From: an uncultured Erythrobacter sp. | GTDB taxonomy: Bacteria; Pseudomonadota; Alphaproteobacteria; Sphingomonadales; Sphingomonadaceae | Length of the DNA stretch: 64,000 nucleotides | NCBI GenBank assembly: GCA_913055155.1 | Contig: CAJXJR010000010.1 | Coordinates: 1 to 64,000 of the forward strand | Reading direction: 5' to 3' | Part shown: piece after piece, positions 8,812-17,416 of the stretch | Numbering within the stretch: the first letter of the stretch is position 1 | How the letters are laid out: each line of letters opens with the position of its first letter | Notes under the pieces: model-generated | What the model was told of the DNA's origin: nothing | What the model saw: only the letters and a program-made list of their open reading frames with translations | Databases searched by the model: none | Translations under genes and position numbers: made by a program

Positions 8812-9846
8812 ATGCGCGCAATCACCATGCATAAGGCAGGCGACGTTCGCGTAGAAAATGTTCCGGATGCCGCCATCCAGGAACCCACCGATGCGCTGAT
8901 CCGCGTCACGCGCGCCTGCGTGTGTGGCAGCGACCTGTGGCCTTACAACGACGGCCCCAACAATGCAGGCCAGGTCATGGGCCACGAAGCCATCGGCGTG
9001 GTCGAGGCCATCGGCAGCGACGTACGGACCATCAGGCCGGGCCAGGTCGTCATCATGCCTTTCGCCTTTTCCGACGGCACCTGCATGTTCTGCGACGAAG
9101 GCTTGCAGACCGCCTGCATCCACGGCGGCTTCTTCGGCAATGGCAACGCCGTGGGCGGCGCCCAGGCAGAGGCCCTGCGCGTACCGTTTGCCGATGGCAC
9201 CCTGTTCCCCGTCGACGTCGATGCGGAAGACGCGCTGATGCCTTCGCTGCTGACCCTGTCGGACGTTATGGGCACCGGCCACCACGCCGCAGTCGTCGCC
9301 CAGGTAAAGCCGGGCCACGTTGTCGCCGTCATGGGGGACGGCGCCGTGGGGCTTTGCGGCGTGATCGCGGCAAGGCGGCTGGGTGCAGAGCAGATCATCC
9401 TGATGGGCAGGCACGAGGACCGTCTGGCTTTGGGAAAGGAATTCGGGGCCACCCATTTCGTGCGCGAACGCGGCGACGAAGCCATCGCCAGAGTGAGCGA
9501 ATTAACCGGCGGGCACGGCGCCCATTCGGTGCTGGAATGCGTCGGCAGCGAAAAGGCGATCGAGACCTCGATGGGCATCGTGCGCCCAGGTGGCGCGGTG
9601 GGCCGCGTGGGCGTGCCGCATTACAGCACGATACCCGACGCCCAATCGATGTTCTTCAGCAATGTCACGGTCGGTGGCGGCCCCGCCCCGGTGCGCGCCT
9701 ATATCGCCGAGCTGCTGCCTGAAGTGCTGGAGGGTCGGATAGAGCCCGGCAAGGTATTCGACCGCAAGGTGGATCTCGACGGCGTGCCGGAAGGCTATGA
9801 CGCCATGAACCGGCGCGAGGCGCTGAAAGTGCTCATCAAGCCATGA
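8812..9846 (+). CDS. Zinc-dependent alcohol dehydrogenase (MDR superfamily)
   Basis: The 344-residue medium-chain dehydrogenase carries the catalytic zinc site in VCGSDLWPY and MGHEAIGVVEAIGSDV, a reduced structural-zinc loop (TCMFCDEGLQTACIHGG, with fewer Cys than the classic four), and the Rossmann motif GDGAVGLCGVIAA. The ATG at 8812 is preceded by AAGGAAG; the open frame upstream does not resemble the family. Likely oxidises an alcohol in the aromatic or terpenoid peripheral pathway beside it. The gene ends convergently with a P450 gene, with a hairpin between. Confidence 0.88.
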   Translation: MRAITMHKAGDVRVENVPDAAIQEPTDALIRVTRACVCGSDLWPYNDGPNNAGQVMGHEAIGVVEAIGSDVRTIRPGQVVIMPFAFSDGTCMFCDEGLQTACIHGGFFGNGNAVGGAQAEALRVPFADGTLFPVDVDAEDALMPSLLTLSDVMGTGHHAAVVAQVKPGHVVAVMGDGAVGLCGVIAARRLGAEQIILMGRHEDRLALGKEFGATHFVRERGDEAIARVSELTGGHGAHSVLECVGSEKAIETSMGIVRPGGAVGRVGVPHYSTIPDAQSMFFSNVTVGGGPAPVRAYIAELLPEVLEGRIEPGKVFDRKVDLDGVPEGYDAMNRREALKVLIKP

Positions 9847-9856
9847 GCAGGGGATA

Positions 9857-9892
9857 CTGGCTGGTCGCCGCCGTTGCAGAGTGACCGGCCAG
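9857..9892. terminator. Bidirectional hairpin between convergent ADH and P450 genes
   Basis: CTGGCTGGTC (9857-9866) pairs with GACCGGCCAG (9883-9892), ten base pairs with one G-T wobble. It lies in the 83-bp gap between two converging genes. No strong T-run on either side. Confidence 0.5.
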
Positions 9893-9929
9893 GGTGCCGC
9901 AAGGATGTCGTCCGATCCGGCGGGGAGAG

Positions 9930-11093
9930 TCAGGTTCGCGCCAGCATCAGCGACTGCGGACTGCGGAAGTTGGACGAGGGAACCCAGCTAAGTTCGCGGT
10001 CCATCCGCGTGAATTCCGGAATGACGGTCAGGAATTCCTCGAAGATCACCTGCACCGCCACGCGCGCCAGCATGGCCCCAAGGCACGAGTGGACACCGCC
10101 GCCAAAGCCGAGATGGCGCTTGGGATTACGGGTGATGTCGTAGGTGTCGGCATCGGGGAACATGCGCTCGTCGCGGTTGGCAGAACCATAGCACAGCATC
10201 ACCGCATCGCCCGCCTTCATGGTCTGGCCGTGCAGTTCCACATCCTGCTGCAGCGTGCGCTTGAAGCGCTGGGCAGAGGTGTTGAAGCGCAGCGATTCTT
10301 CCATCGCCAACGGGATCTTTGACGGGTCCGCCACCAGTTGCCGCCGGGCTTCGGGGAAGTCCGCCATGTTCAGCGCGAACATGCCAAGGAAGCCGGAAAG
10401 CGATTCAATGCCCGCCATGATCAGCGTGGTCACCGTCAGTTGCACTTCCTTGTCGAGCAGCTTCTCGCCGTTGATTTCGGCGGTGATGAAATTCGACAGC
10501 AGGTCTTCGCCGGGATTTTTCTTGCGCTCCTGCACAAGGTTCTCGGCATAGTTGGCCATCCAGTGGAAGGCATCGAGGTGCGCCTGGGTCTTCTGGCGGG
10601 TGACCGGGTCGGTCTGCACCATCAGCACGGCGTTGTCGCGCACTTCCTCGGCGTTGTCCTTGGGCATGTTGAACAGGTAGAACAGCAGGTCCACCGTGCA
10701 CCTAGAACCAAGGTCGTTGACGAAGTCGAAGCTGTCGCGACCCTTCACCTCTTCCAGGTGCGTGCGGATGGAGCCGCGCGCCGGTTCCAGCACGTGGTCG
10801 AGCGCGCGCTTAGTCATGGCCGACTGGATTAGGGCGCGCAGGCGATCGTGGCGGGGCGGATCGGTGCTGCCCAGCGTCGCCCCGGCGCGACCGGGAAACT
10901 CGTCGACGAGGTTGCCCTTGGCCGAACTGTAGACTTTCCAGTTGGTCAGGGCGTGGAGGATATCGTCGTAGCGAGAGAGCACCCACATCCCCGCTTCCTC
11001 GCTCCAGAAACACGGATATTCATCGCGCAATGACTTGTAGGCGGGGAACGGATCGGCGTCCGTTGCCGGTGAATAGGGGTCAAAGCGGAACAT
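9930..11093 (-). CDS. Cytochrome P450
   Basis: Soluble class I bacterial P450 of 387 residues. It has the K-helix EESLR (ExxR), the heme-ligand loop FGGGVHSCLG, and an I-helix reading AGIESLSG, where the acid is kept but the usual Thr is Ser. I prefer the ATG at 11093 (MFRFDPYSP), since the extra 24 residues of the longer frame are not P450-like. Divergent from an AraC regulator 123 bp away, which is the likely controller. No ferredoxin partner gene is nearby. Substrate unknown; the context suggests an aromatic or alcohol-type peripheral pathway. Confidence 0.92.
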   Translation of the reverse strand: MFRFDPYSPATDADPFPAYKSLRDEYPCFWSEEAGMWVLSRYDDILHALTNWKVYSSAKGNLVDEFPGRAGATLGSTDPPRHDRLRALIQSAMTKRALDHVLEPARGSIRTHLEEVKGRDSFDFVNDLGSRCTVDLLFYLFNMPKDNAEEVRDNAVLMVQTDPVTRQKTQAHLDAFHWMANYAENLVQERKKNPGEDLLSNFITAEINGEKLLDKEVQLTVTTLIMAGIESLSGFLGMFALNMADFPEARRQLVADPSKIPLAMEESLRFNTSAQRFKRTLQQDVELHGQTMKAGDAVMLCYGSANRDERMFPDADTYDITRNPKRHLGFGGGVHSCLGAMLARVAVQVIFEEFLTVIPEFTRMDRELSWVPSSNFRSPQSLMLART

Positions 11094-11216
11094 GGCTCGC
11101 TGAAGTCCTCTCGGCTGTGTTCTATGCTGGCTGTGTGCCCGTGAACCCGTTTCAGTGCCATTCAATCACCATCCAAAAACTTGGACTTTTCGATCACAAC
11201 CGGGCACAAGGTTCGC

Positions 11217-12185
11217 ATGGCCGATGCAATCGACTTGCAGAAATTCGACCTCTACGGGGAGGAAGCGGGCGGGACCGCGCCCGAATTCCTGCACATCGAA
11301 CCGATCTCGGCCCGATCCCGTCTGCACGAATGGACGATCGCGCCGCACAGTCACCCCGGCATTCACCAGGTGTTGCTGCTGGAAAGCGGTTCGGGGCAGT
11401 TGGTTGTCGACTCGCTGGACATGCAGCTGTGGCCGCGCACGCTGATCGCGATTCCCAGCAGCTGCGTGCATGCCTTCCGCTTCGATCCCGCTTCCGAAGG
11501 CTGGGTATTCTCCTTCGCGGTGGAACTGCTGCACGATCCACGCCTTGCACGCGGACAGGCATCCTCCTGCTTCGAAGGGCGATCAGCCAGCGTCGAGATA
11601 CTGGATAGCAAGGACCCTGCCCTGCAACGCCTGCAATGGCTGCTGGCCGACCTCGCGCGGGAATTCGCCGGACGTACCAGCGCCAATCTCTCCGACCGGC
11701 AGGCGGCCCAAGCCGCTCTCGTGATCGCCAGCGCCGAAGAGACCCTGCGGGCGGCAGACCCCTCTCCCGATAGCGACAGGCAGCGCGTGCTGTCGCTGGC
11801 CTTTCGCAACATGGTAGATGCGAACTACCGCGCAGGCCTGTCGATCGGCGAATATGCCCGGCGCCTGGGCACGACCGTGCCTACGCTAAACCGTGCCTGC
11901 CGCGCCCAGCTGGACAAGGCACCGGGCGAGATCGTGCGTGAACGGGTGCTGCTCGAAGCGATGCGCTACCTCACCTTTACCAGCGCCGGCATCAGCCAGA
12001 TTGCCGACGACCTGGGCTTCTCGGATCCAGCCTATTTCGCTCGCTTCTTCAAACAGCGTACGGGCATTCCCGCCACCCGCTTCCGCAAGGAGCGCGGCTG
12101 GTTTTCACAACGACCAAAAGCCGGCAGCAGGGCTCAGGCCATGCGCAGGCAGGGCCCCGGCACCAGCCGAACCGCAAGTCGGTGA
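11217..12185 (+). CDS. AraC-family transcriptional regulator, PobR-like
   Basis: 322 residues with an N-terminal cupin-type effector domain (HEWTIAPHSHPGIHQVLLLESG, IAIPSSCVHAFRF) and a C-terminal double helix-turn-helix (SIGEYARRLGTTVPTLNRACR; ISQIADDLGFSDPAYFARFFKQRTG). This is the architecture of AraC-type PobR regulators of 4-hydroxybenzoate hydroxylase, although pobA itself is 5 kb away. A TTG start at 11181 is also open; I use the ATG at 11217, with AAGG upstream. It probably controls the divergent P450 and possibly the downstream carrier. The tail after the HTH is unusually basic and may be an extension. Confidence 0.85.
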   Translation: MADAIDLQKFDLYGEEAGGTAPEFLHIEPISARSRLHEWTIAPHSHPGIHQVLLLESGSGQLVVDSLDMQLWPRTLIAIPSSCVHAFRFDPASEGWVFSFAVELLHDPRLARGQASSCFEGRSASVEILDSKDPALQRLQWLLADLAREFAGRTSANLSDRQAAQAALVIASAEETLRAADPSPDSDRQRVLSLAFRNMVDANYRAGLSIGEYARRLGTTVPTLNRACRAQLDKAPGEIVRERVLLEAMRYLTFTSAGISQIADDLGFSDPAYFARFFKQRTGIPATRFRKERGWFSQRPKAGSRAQAMRRQGPGTSRTASR

Positions 12186-12404
12186 CATACGGAAACGGCT
12201 GGCAGGGCAAAGCGGCGAGGGAACCGTGCGAACAGCAGCGGTATCGGCCCGTGATGGGTGGCCCGATTTCGTAGGCGCAGGCACCGCTTTTCCCTTTGCA
12301 AGCGGAAAAAGTAGCCGATTTGGTGATCTCGGCCATATACACGCGCAGCTTTGCGGGCTACTCCGTCAGAAACGCACTCACAATCCACGGCAGTACGGTA
12401 AAGT

Positions 12405-13682
12405 ATGGATACGAGCTCGGGAATTCACGGTTCCGACGGCGCGGAAACCGCCAAGGACTGGCTGGTGGTCGCGACTTCGTTCGTCGGCGTCTTTGTGGGT
12501 GTCTTCTATCTCTATGGCATGGGTGCCTTCATCCTGCCGCTGGAAGAACAATTCGAATGGTCGCGCACCGTCACGACTTCGGGCCTGACGCTCATCAGCA
12601 TCATCGCCATTATCGTTGCACCGCTGGTCGGCTACATGGTCGACCGGTTCGGATCGCGGCGGATCGCCATGATCGGCGTCTGCCTTTTCGGCGCCGCCTT
12701 CGCCGCCATGTCGACCGCCACGGGCTCGGTCTGGAACTGGTGGTTCCTGTGGGGACTGCTGGCGGTTGGCACTGTGCTGATGAAGCCGGTCGTCTGGATC
12801 GCGGCCATCACATCCCGCTTCGACAAGCGGCGAGGCCTGGCCATGGGCATAGCTCTATGCGGAACGGGTGCGGCAGCGTCGATCGTGCCGATCGTCGCAA
12901 CCCTGCTGATCCAGGCGCTGGGGTGGAGAATGGCCTTTGTTGCCCTGGGCCTGGGCGGCGTGCTGCTGCCGCTGCCTCTGCTCGTGCTGTTCTTCCACGA
13001 CGGTGAAAGGCCTGCGACGGGCGATAGGCAGCGGGTGCAGGACAACAAGCCACAAGCCCAAGAACTGCCCGGCCTGACGATCAAACAGGGGCTGAAAGCA
13101 CCGGTTTTCTACAAGCTGGCCTTCAGCAGCATGCTCGTTGCCGGTGGCGTGCTGGGGCTGGTCGTGCATTTCGTGCCGATCATGGTAGCGGGCGGCCTGA
13201 GCGCCGAAGCGGCTGCCACGGTAGCCGGGATTGTCGGCATTTCCTCAATCATCGGACGGATCGGCACCGGTTTCCTGCTCGATCGGTTTCCAGGCTGGCT
13301 GGTCGGCGGAATCGGCAACGGCATTCCGATCCTCGCCTGCCTCGTCCTGCTGTTATCCGACGGGTCCTATGTCGGCGGGGCGGTGGCTGCCGCCATCGTC
13401 GGCTTCTCCGTAGGTGCGGAACTGGATATCGCCGCCTACCTTTCGGGCCGGCATTTCGGCCGCCGCAACTATGCCACCTTGTTTGGGACCCTGGCCGGCA
13501 TGATCTCGCTTGGCATCGGTGTAGGCGCCGTGTTCCTCGGCGCGATGTACGATTTCTTCGGCTCTTACGAGCAGGTGCTCTGGACGCTCATCCCGATGTT
13601 CGCCGTATGCTCGCTGCTGGTCTTCTCAACCGGAAACTATCCCGAATCCTTCCCGGACGAAGCTGACCAGGCACCCGCCTGA
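12405..13682 (+). CDS. MFS transporter, monocarboxylate/oxalate-formate antiporter type
   Basis: 425 residues with about twelve hydrophobic segments in two halves and a charged central loop (~residues 195-230). The MFS signature between TM2 and TM3 reads GYMVDRFGSRRIAMIG; the equivalent in the second half is GTGFLLDRFPGWLVGG. This arrangement resembles monocarboxylate/oxalate carriers. Inner-membrane uptake of an aromatic or aliphatic carboxylate is likely. The start has no obvious Shine-Dalgarno, and the 219-bp gap before it shows no gene. Ends convergently at a strong hairpin. Confidence 0.85.
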   Translation: MDTSSGIHGSDGAETAKDWLVVATSFVGVFVGVFYLYGMGAFILPLEEQFEWSRTVTTSGLTLISIIAIIVAPLVGYMVDRFGSRRIAMIGVCLFGAAFAAMSTATGSVWNWWFLWGLLAVGTVLMKPVVWIAAITSRFDKRRGLAMGIALCGTGAAASIVPIVATLLIQALGWRMAFVALGLGGVLLPLPLLVLFFHDGERPATGDRQRVQDNKPQAQELPGLTIKQGLKAPVFYKLAFSSMLVAGGVLGLVVHFVPIMVAGGLSAEAAATVAGIVGISSIIGRIGTGFLLDRFPGWLVGGIGNGIPILACLVLLLSDGSYVGGAVAAAIVGFSVGAELDIAAYLSGRHFGRRNYATLFGTLAGMISLGIGVGAVFLGAMYDFFGSYEQVLWTLIPMFAVCSLLVFSTGNYPESFPDEADQAPA

Positions 13683-13688
13683 CAAGCA

Positions 13689-13724
13689 AATGGCGGTCGC
13701 ACCCGGAAGGGTACGACCGCCATT
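13689..13724. terminator. Strong bidirectional terminator between MFS and aldehyde dehydrogenase genes
   Basis: AATGGCGGTCG (13689-13699) pairs perfectly with CGACCGCCATT (13714-13724). The inner ACCC/GGGT also pairs around a GGAA tetraloop, with one C/A mismatch. It sits 7 bp past one stop and 31 bp from the opposing stop. Confidence 0.85.
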
Positions 13725-13754
13725 GCTGCAATTGCGCCCGTCCCGGGCGAACCG

Positions 13755-15158
13755 TCAGATCGGGTAGTGTCCCGGTTCGGTTTCGAAGGTGATCCAGCGC
13801 AGTTCGGTGAAGGCGTCGATCCCGGCCTTGCCGCCGAAGCGGCCATAGCCCGATGCCTTCATCCCGCCGAACGGCATCTGCGGCTCGTCCGACACGGTGC
13901 TGGCGTTGACGTGGCAGATGCCCGCCTGGATCTGGCGTGCCACCTTCAGGCCGCGCGCGGTATCCTTGGTGAACACCGCCGACGACAGGCCGTATTCGGT
14001 ATCGTTCGCCAGCTCGATGGCATGGGCCTCGTCCCGCGCGCGGGCAATGCCGACGACCGGGCCGAAGCTCTCGTCGCGGAACAGCTTCATGTCGGGCGTC
14101 ACCTTGTCGACGAGGTGCGCAGGCATGACCACGTTCATCGTGGTCTCGCCGCCAACTAGCAGCTCTGCGCCCTTGGACGTTGCATCCTCGATCAGCGCCA
14201 TGCACTTTTCGACCGTATGCGCATCCACCACTGCGCCCAGCGGCGTGTTGCCCGCCTTGGGATCGCCTGCGGGCATGGTTTCAACCTTGGCCTTGAACTT
14301 CGCGGCAAATTCGTCCGCCACGCTGTCGACCACGATGATCCGCTCGGTGCTCATGCAGATCTGGCCCTGGTTCATGTAGGCACCGAAGGCCGCCGCCTTC
14401 ACCGCCTCGTCAAGGTCGGCATCTTCCAGCACCACCATCGGCGCTTTACCGCCCAGTTCCAGCAGCACCGGCTTCAGGTGTTCGGCCGCACGCTTGGCGA
14501 TGATCTTGCCGACCGCTGTCGAACCGGTGAAGTTGATGCGCTTCACTTCCGGCGCATCGATCAGCGCGCCCACCACTTCGGCGGCATCCTCGGGCGCGTT
14601 GGTGACGACGTTCACCACGCCGTCCGGAAAGCCTGCCTCGGCAAAGGCCTCGATGATCAGCGCATGGGTGCGCGGGCAGGTTTCGCTGGCCTTCAGGATC
14701 ACGCTGTTCCCGCAAGCCAGTGGCACGGCGATGGCGCGCACGCCCAGGATGATCGGCGCGTTCCAAGGGGCGATACCCAGCAGCACGCCCACCGGCTCAC
14801 GCAGGCCCATGGCGACGGTGCCTTCGTGGTCGGAGGGGATGACTTCGCCGGAAATCTGCGTGGTGATGGCCGCCGCTTCGCGCACCATGCCCGCGGCCAG
14901 GCCAAGGTTGAACATGGCCCAGCCCGCGGTTGCGCCGATCTCGCCCATCATGGCGGCGACAAAGTCGTCCTTCTTCGCCATCAGCGCGTCTGCGGCCTTG
15001 TTCAGCACCGCCCTGCGCGCATTGGGGCCCATCTTCGACCACTCGGCAAAGCCCGCCTGTGCCTTGGCCGCGATGGCGGGAATGTCATCGGGCTGCATCG
15101 CCTCGGCACTGGAGGCCACTTCTCCGGTCATCGGATTCAGGCGGGTGAAGGTGGTCAT
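13755..15158 (-). CDS. NAD(P)-dependent aldehyde dehydrogenase, vanillin/salicylaldehyde type
   Basis: 467 residues. Family features: GIAPWNAPIILGVRA, the Rossmann element FTGSTAVGKII, the general base in LELGGKAPM, the catalytic Cys in NQGQICMSTERI and the C-terminal PFGGMKASGYGRFGG. The QICMSTERIIV stretch is typical of the vanillin/salicylaldehyde dehydrogenase branch. Cytosolic oxidation of an aromatic aldehyde to its acid is the likely role. It lies 76 bp after the CoA-transferase of module A on the same strand, so may be the last gene of that run or have its own promoter. GGAAAGGA supports the ATG. Confidence 0.9.
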   Translation of the reverse strand: MTTFTRLNPMTGEVASSAEAMQPDDIPAIAAKAQAGFAEWSKMGPNARRAVLNKAADALMAKKDDFVAAMMGEIGATAGWAMFNLGLAAGMVREAAAITTQISGEVIPSDHEGTVAMGLREPVGVLLGIAPWNAPIILGVRAIAVPLACGNSVILKASETCPRTHALIIEAFAEAGFPDGVVNVVTNAPEDAAEVVGALIDAPEVKRINFTGSTAVGKIIAKRAAEHLKPVLLELGGKAPMVVLEDADLDEAVKAAAFGAYMNQGQICMSTERIIVVDSVADEFAAKFKAKVETMPAGDPKAGNTPLGAVVDAHTVEKCMALIEDATSKGAELLVGGETTMNVVMPAHLVDKVTPDMKLFRDESFGPVVGIARARDEAHAIELANDTEYGLSSAVFTKDTARGLKVARQIQAGICHVNASTVSDEPQMPFGGMKASGYGRFGGKAGIDAFTELRWITFETEPGHYPI

Positions 15159-15234
15159 AGTCTGTCCTTTCCAAGTTCACTGCATTCGGATGCTATTTGC
15201 GCAAAAGTAGCTCGTCGACCGCTTTCGGGAAGCC

Positions 15235-16395
15235 TCAGGATCCCCCTGCGAGCCAGGCGAGAATTTCCTCGCGGTCTTCATCCAGCCGCGGCGGCGCCTT
15301 GCTGGTTCCCGGCTGTCCCGGCTGCATGCGGAAACCGGCGTTGGGCACCCGCGTGCCGGCGCCGTCGGGCAGCCCTTCTATGTCAAGGTCGAGCAGCGCG
15401 CCCTCGCCAGCCAGTTCCACCGCTTCACCCACATGGCGGATCTTGCCGCAAGGGATGCCAGCGTCGCTCAGCTCGCGCTCCCAGTCCGCAGAATCGCGCG
15501 TGGCGAAAACTGCGGCGAGCTCGTTGTAGATGTCATCGAAATTGGCACGGCGCGCGTCGTTGGTGGAATAGCGCGCGTCCTCCAGCCACTCCGCCTTGCC
15601 AAGTATCGTGGCCAGCTTGGCAAACTGGTTTTCCTGCACCACGCCCAGCGAAATATGGCGTCCGTCGCCCGCCTCGAACAGGCCCGATGTCGGCAGCGCG
15701 CTGTAGCCGGTGTTGCCCAGCCGTTTCATCGTCTTGCCGGTAATCAGGTAGGGCGTCAGGGCCGAGGTCATGAAAGCCATGCTTGCATCGAGCATGGAAA
15801 CGTCGATCAGCGCGCCCTCGCCTGTCTGCATGCGCTGCACGAGTGCCCCGAGAATGGCAATGGCAGCTGTCTGCGCTGTCAGCGTATCGACGATGGGAAA
15901 GCCCACGCGCACCGGCGGATCGCCTTCAGCGCCGCTCAGCATCATCATGCCGCTGGTGGCCTGCACGATATTGTCGATGGCGGGCCAGTCGCGCTGCGGG
16001 CTGTCCTGGCCGTATCCCGATACCGAGCAGAAGATGATATCGGGCCGCAGCTTCTTCACCTCTTCATAGCCGAAGCCGAGGCGAGCGATCACGCCTGGGC
16101 GGAAGTTCTCGAGCAGCACGTCGCTGCGTTGCACGATCTTGCGGGCGATCTCCACGTCGGCAGGATCCTTCAGGTCGAGCGCAATGCTCTTCTTGCCGAC
16201 GTTGGCGGCGATGAAGGCAGGACTCATCCCGTCATAGGCGCGGTCAGCCCCGTAATTGCGGAAATGGTCGCCGTTCTTCGGCTCTATCTTGATGATTTCC
16301 GCGCCCATGAGCCGCATCAGGTGACTGGCGAAAGGGCCTGCCATGACATGGCTGAAATCGGCGACACGAATACCTTCGAGGGGCTGCTGACTCAC
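15235..16395 (-). CDS. Type III CoA-transferase (CaiB/BaiF family), module A
   Basis: 386 residues. Motifs: IRVADFSHVMAGPFASHLM, GAEIIKIEPKNGDHFR, KSIALDLKDP, VLLENFRPGVIARLGFGY, ISGYGQ-like VSGYGQDSP, and the catalytic Asp candidate in FPIVDTLTAQ. The best start is GTG at 16395: GGAG lies six bases upstream inside the end of dctP, only 1 bp from its stop. Type III transferases move CoA between carboxylates. In had/fld operons such an enzyme activates the 2-hydroxyacid for the dehydratase, and here the gene directly follows a dehydratase pair. Closest relative in the window is 36122-37333. Confidence 0.88.
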   Translation of the reverse strand: MSQQPLEGIRVADFSHVMAGPFASHLMRLMGAEIIKIEPKNGDHFRNYGADRAYDGMSPAFIAANVGKKSIALDLKDPADVEIARKIVQRSDVLLENFRPGVIARLGFGYEEVKKLRPDIIFCSVSGYGQDSPQRDWPAIDNIVQATSGMMMLSGAEGDPPVRVGFPIVDTLTAQTAAIAILGALVQRMQTGEGALIDVSMLDASMAFMTSALTPYLITGKTMKRLGNTGYSALPTSGLFEAGDGRHISLGVVQENQFAKLATILGKAEWLEDARYSTNDARRANFDDIYNELAAVFATRDSADWERELSDAGIPCGKIRHVGEAVELAGEGALLDLDIEGLPDGAGTRVPNAGFRMQPGQPGTSKAPPRLDEDREEILAWLAGGS

Positions 16396-16396
16396 T

Positions 16397-17416
16397 TCAA
16401 ACTCCACATTCAACCTGGTTTCGCGCGACCAGGCTGTCGCGCGCAATCCGGAAAGCTTCCGTGCCGTCTATACCGAAGCGGGACAGGGCATTGGCCCTCT
16501 GTTCCGCCAGGCGAAGGTAGACGGCATCGAATTCGGCCTGGTCCCCTGCGCTGGGCCGGCTGACGGTTATCACGCCTTCGCCAGCGTCGCTTCCGGCTTC
16601 CGCCGCCGCTAGGTTTTCCGCCATGATCGCATCGTTCCACACCGCTATGCTCTCATCGATCACTGCCTGGTGCTGCGGGCTGAGGGCATCGAACACGTCC
16701 TGGTCTATGGCTCGGGCAGGATAGGCGCCGCGGGCGATCTGCAATTCGAAGAAATGGTCGGTGACTTCGGCGAAATGCATCGAGCGCAGCGTATCGCGCG
16801 ATGCCACCACCCCGTCGATCACGCCTTTTGCCAGCGCGCTGTAAACCTCGCCCATGGGCATATCGACCGGGTCCGCGCCGAACGAATGCAGCACCGGCAG
16901 CAGTTCGGACGGGGCACGGATGCGCAACCCATCAAGGTCTGCAAGACTATTCACCTCGCGCCCGCGTACCAGTATACCGGGCAGCACCCCGCCCTGCACG
17001 GCGAGCACTTTCAGCCCTTCCAGTTCGCGTGCGAACTGCGGCACCTGCGCCACCATGCAGCGGTAGAACTCCAGCTGCGCTTCCTGCGTATCGACCCCGC
17101 TGTAAAAGCCTGTTTGCGTGCGCAGCAGGTGCGCACCGCCGCGCGCATAGATCGGCGTGATCAGGCCGACATCGGCCACGCCGTGGCGGATCTCTTCCAT
17201 CGACATGTCGGCAGAGAGCAGCGCACCAGACCAGATCGGGCGGATCATCAACGTGCCGCCAGAGGCCTGCTCGACATAGTCGATCCAGCGCTGGTCGGCC
17301 CGGCTGAAGGGGTGGCCCGGGGGATAGGGGGAGGCATAGGTCAGTTCGGTCACGCCCTCGGGCAGCGGCCTTTCGCAGCCAGCCAGCAGCAGCAGGAGGG
17401 CGGCAAGCAGCCTCAT
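16397..17416 (-). CDS. dctP: TRAP transporter solute-binding protein DctP, predicted lipoprotein
   Basis: 339 residues from the ATG at 17416, which overlaps the preceding stop (ATGA). The N-terminus MRLLAALLLLLAGCERP is a lipoprotein signal with lipobox LAGC, unlike the usual cleaved periplasmic DctP. Family features: YPPGHPFSRADQRW, GVADVGLITPIYARGG, the LADLDGLRIRAPSE segment and the DPVDMPMGEVYSALAKGVIDG signature. It binds the imported carboxylate for the DctQM permease encoded 2-5 kb upstream in the same operon. The separation of dctP from dctQM by dehydratase genes is unusual. Confidence 0.88.
   Translation of the reverse strand: MRLLAALLLLLAGCERPLPEGVTELTYASPYPPGHPFSRADQRWIDYVEQASGGTLMIRPIWSGALLSADMSMEEIRHGVADVGLITPIYARGGAHLLRTQTGFYSGVDTQEAQLEFYRCMVAQVPQFARELEGLKVLAVQGGVLPGILVRGREVNSLADLDGLRIRAPSELLPVLHSFGADPVDMPMGEVYSALAKGVIDGVVASRDTLRSMHFAEVTDHFFELQIARGAYPARAIDQDVFDALSPQHQAVIDESIAVWNDAIMAENLAAAEAGSDAGEGVITVSRPSAGDQAEFDAVYLRLAEQRANALSRFGIDGTEAFRIARDSLVARNQVECGV

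Noticed and set aside
7735-9456. Minus-strand open frame of 573 codons opposite the cupin, tautomerase and alcohol dehydrogenase genes
   Set aside because: All three plus-strand genes have conserved motifs; the antisense translation has none and shows the composition of a GC-rich shadow frame.
11142-11154. TGAACCCGTTTCA between P450 and AraC genes as a sixth LacI-type site
   Set aside because: It is one base shorter than the 14-bp pattern and lies 37 kb from the other sites; it could equally be an AraC half-site.
12393-12406. GTACG-GTAA-AGTAT at the MFS start as another operator
   Set aside because: Two mismatches and overlap with the start codon; reported here only for completeness.
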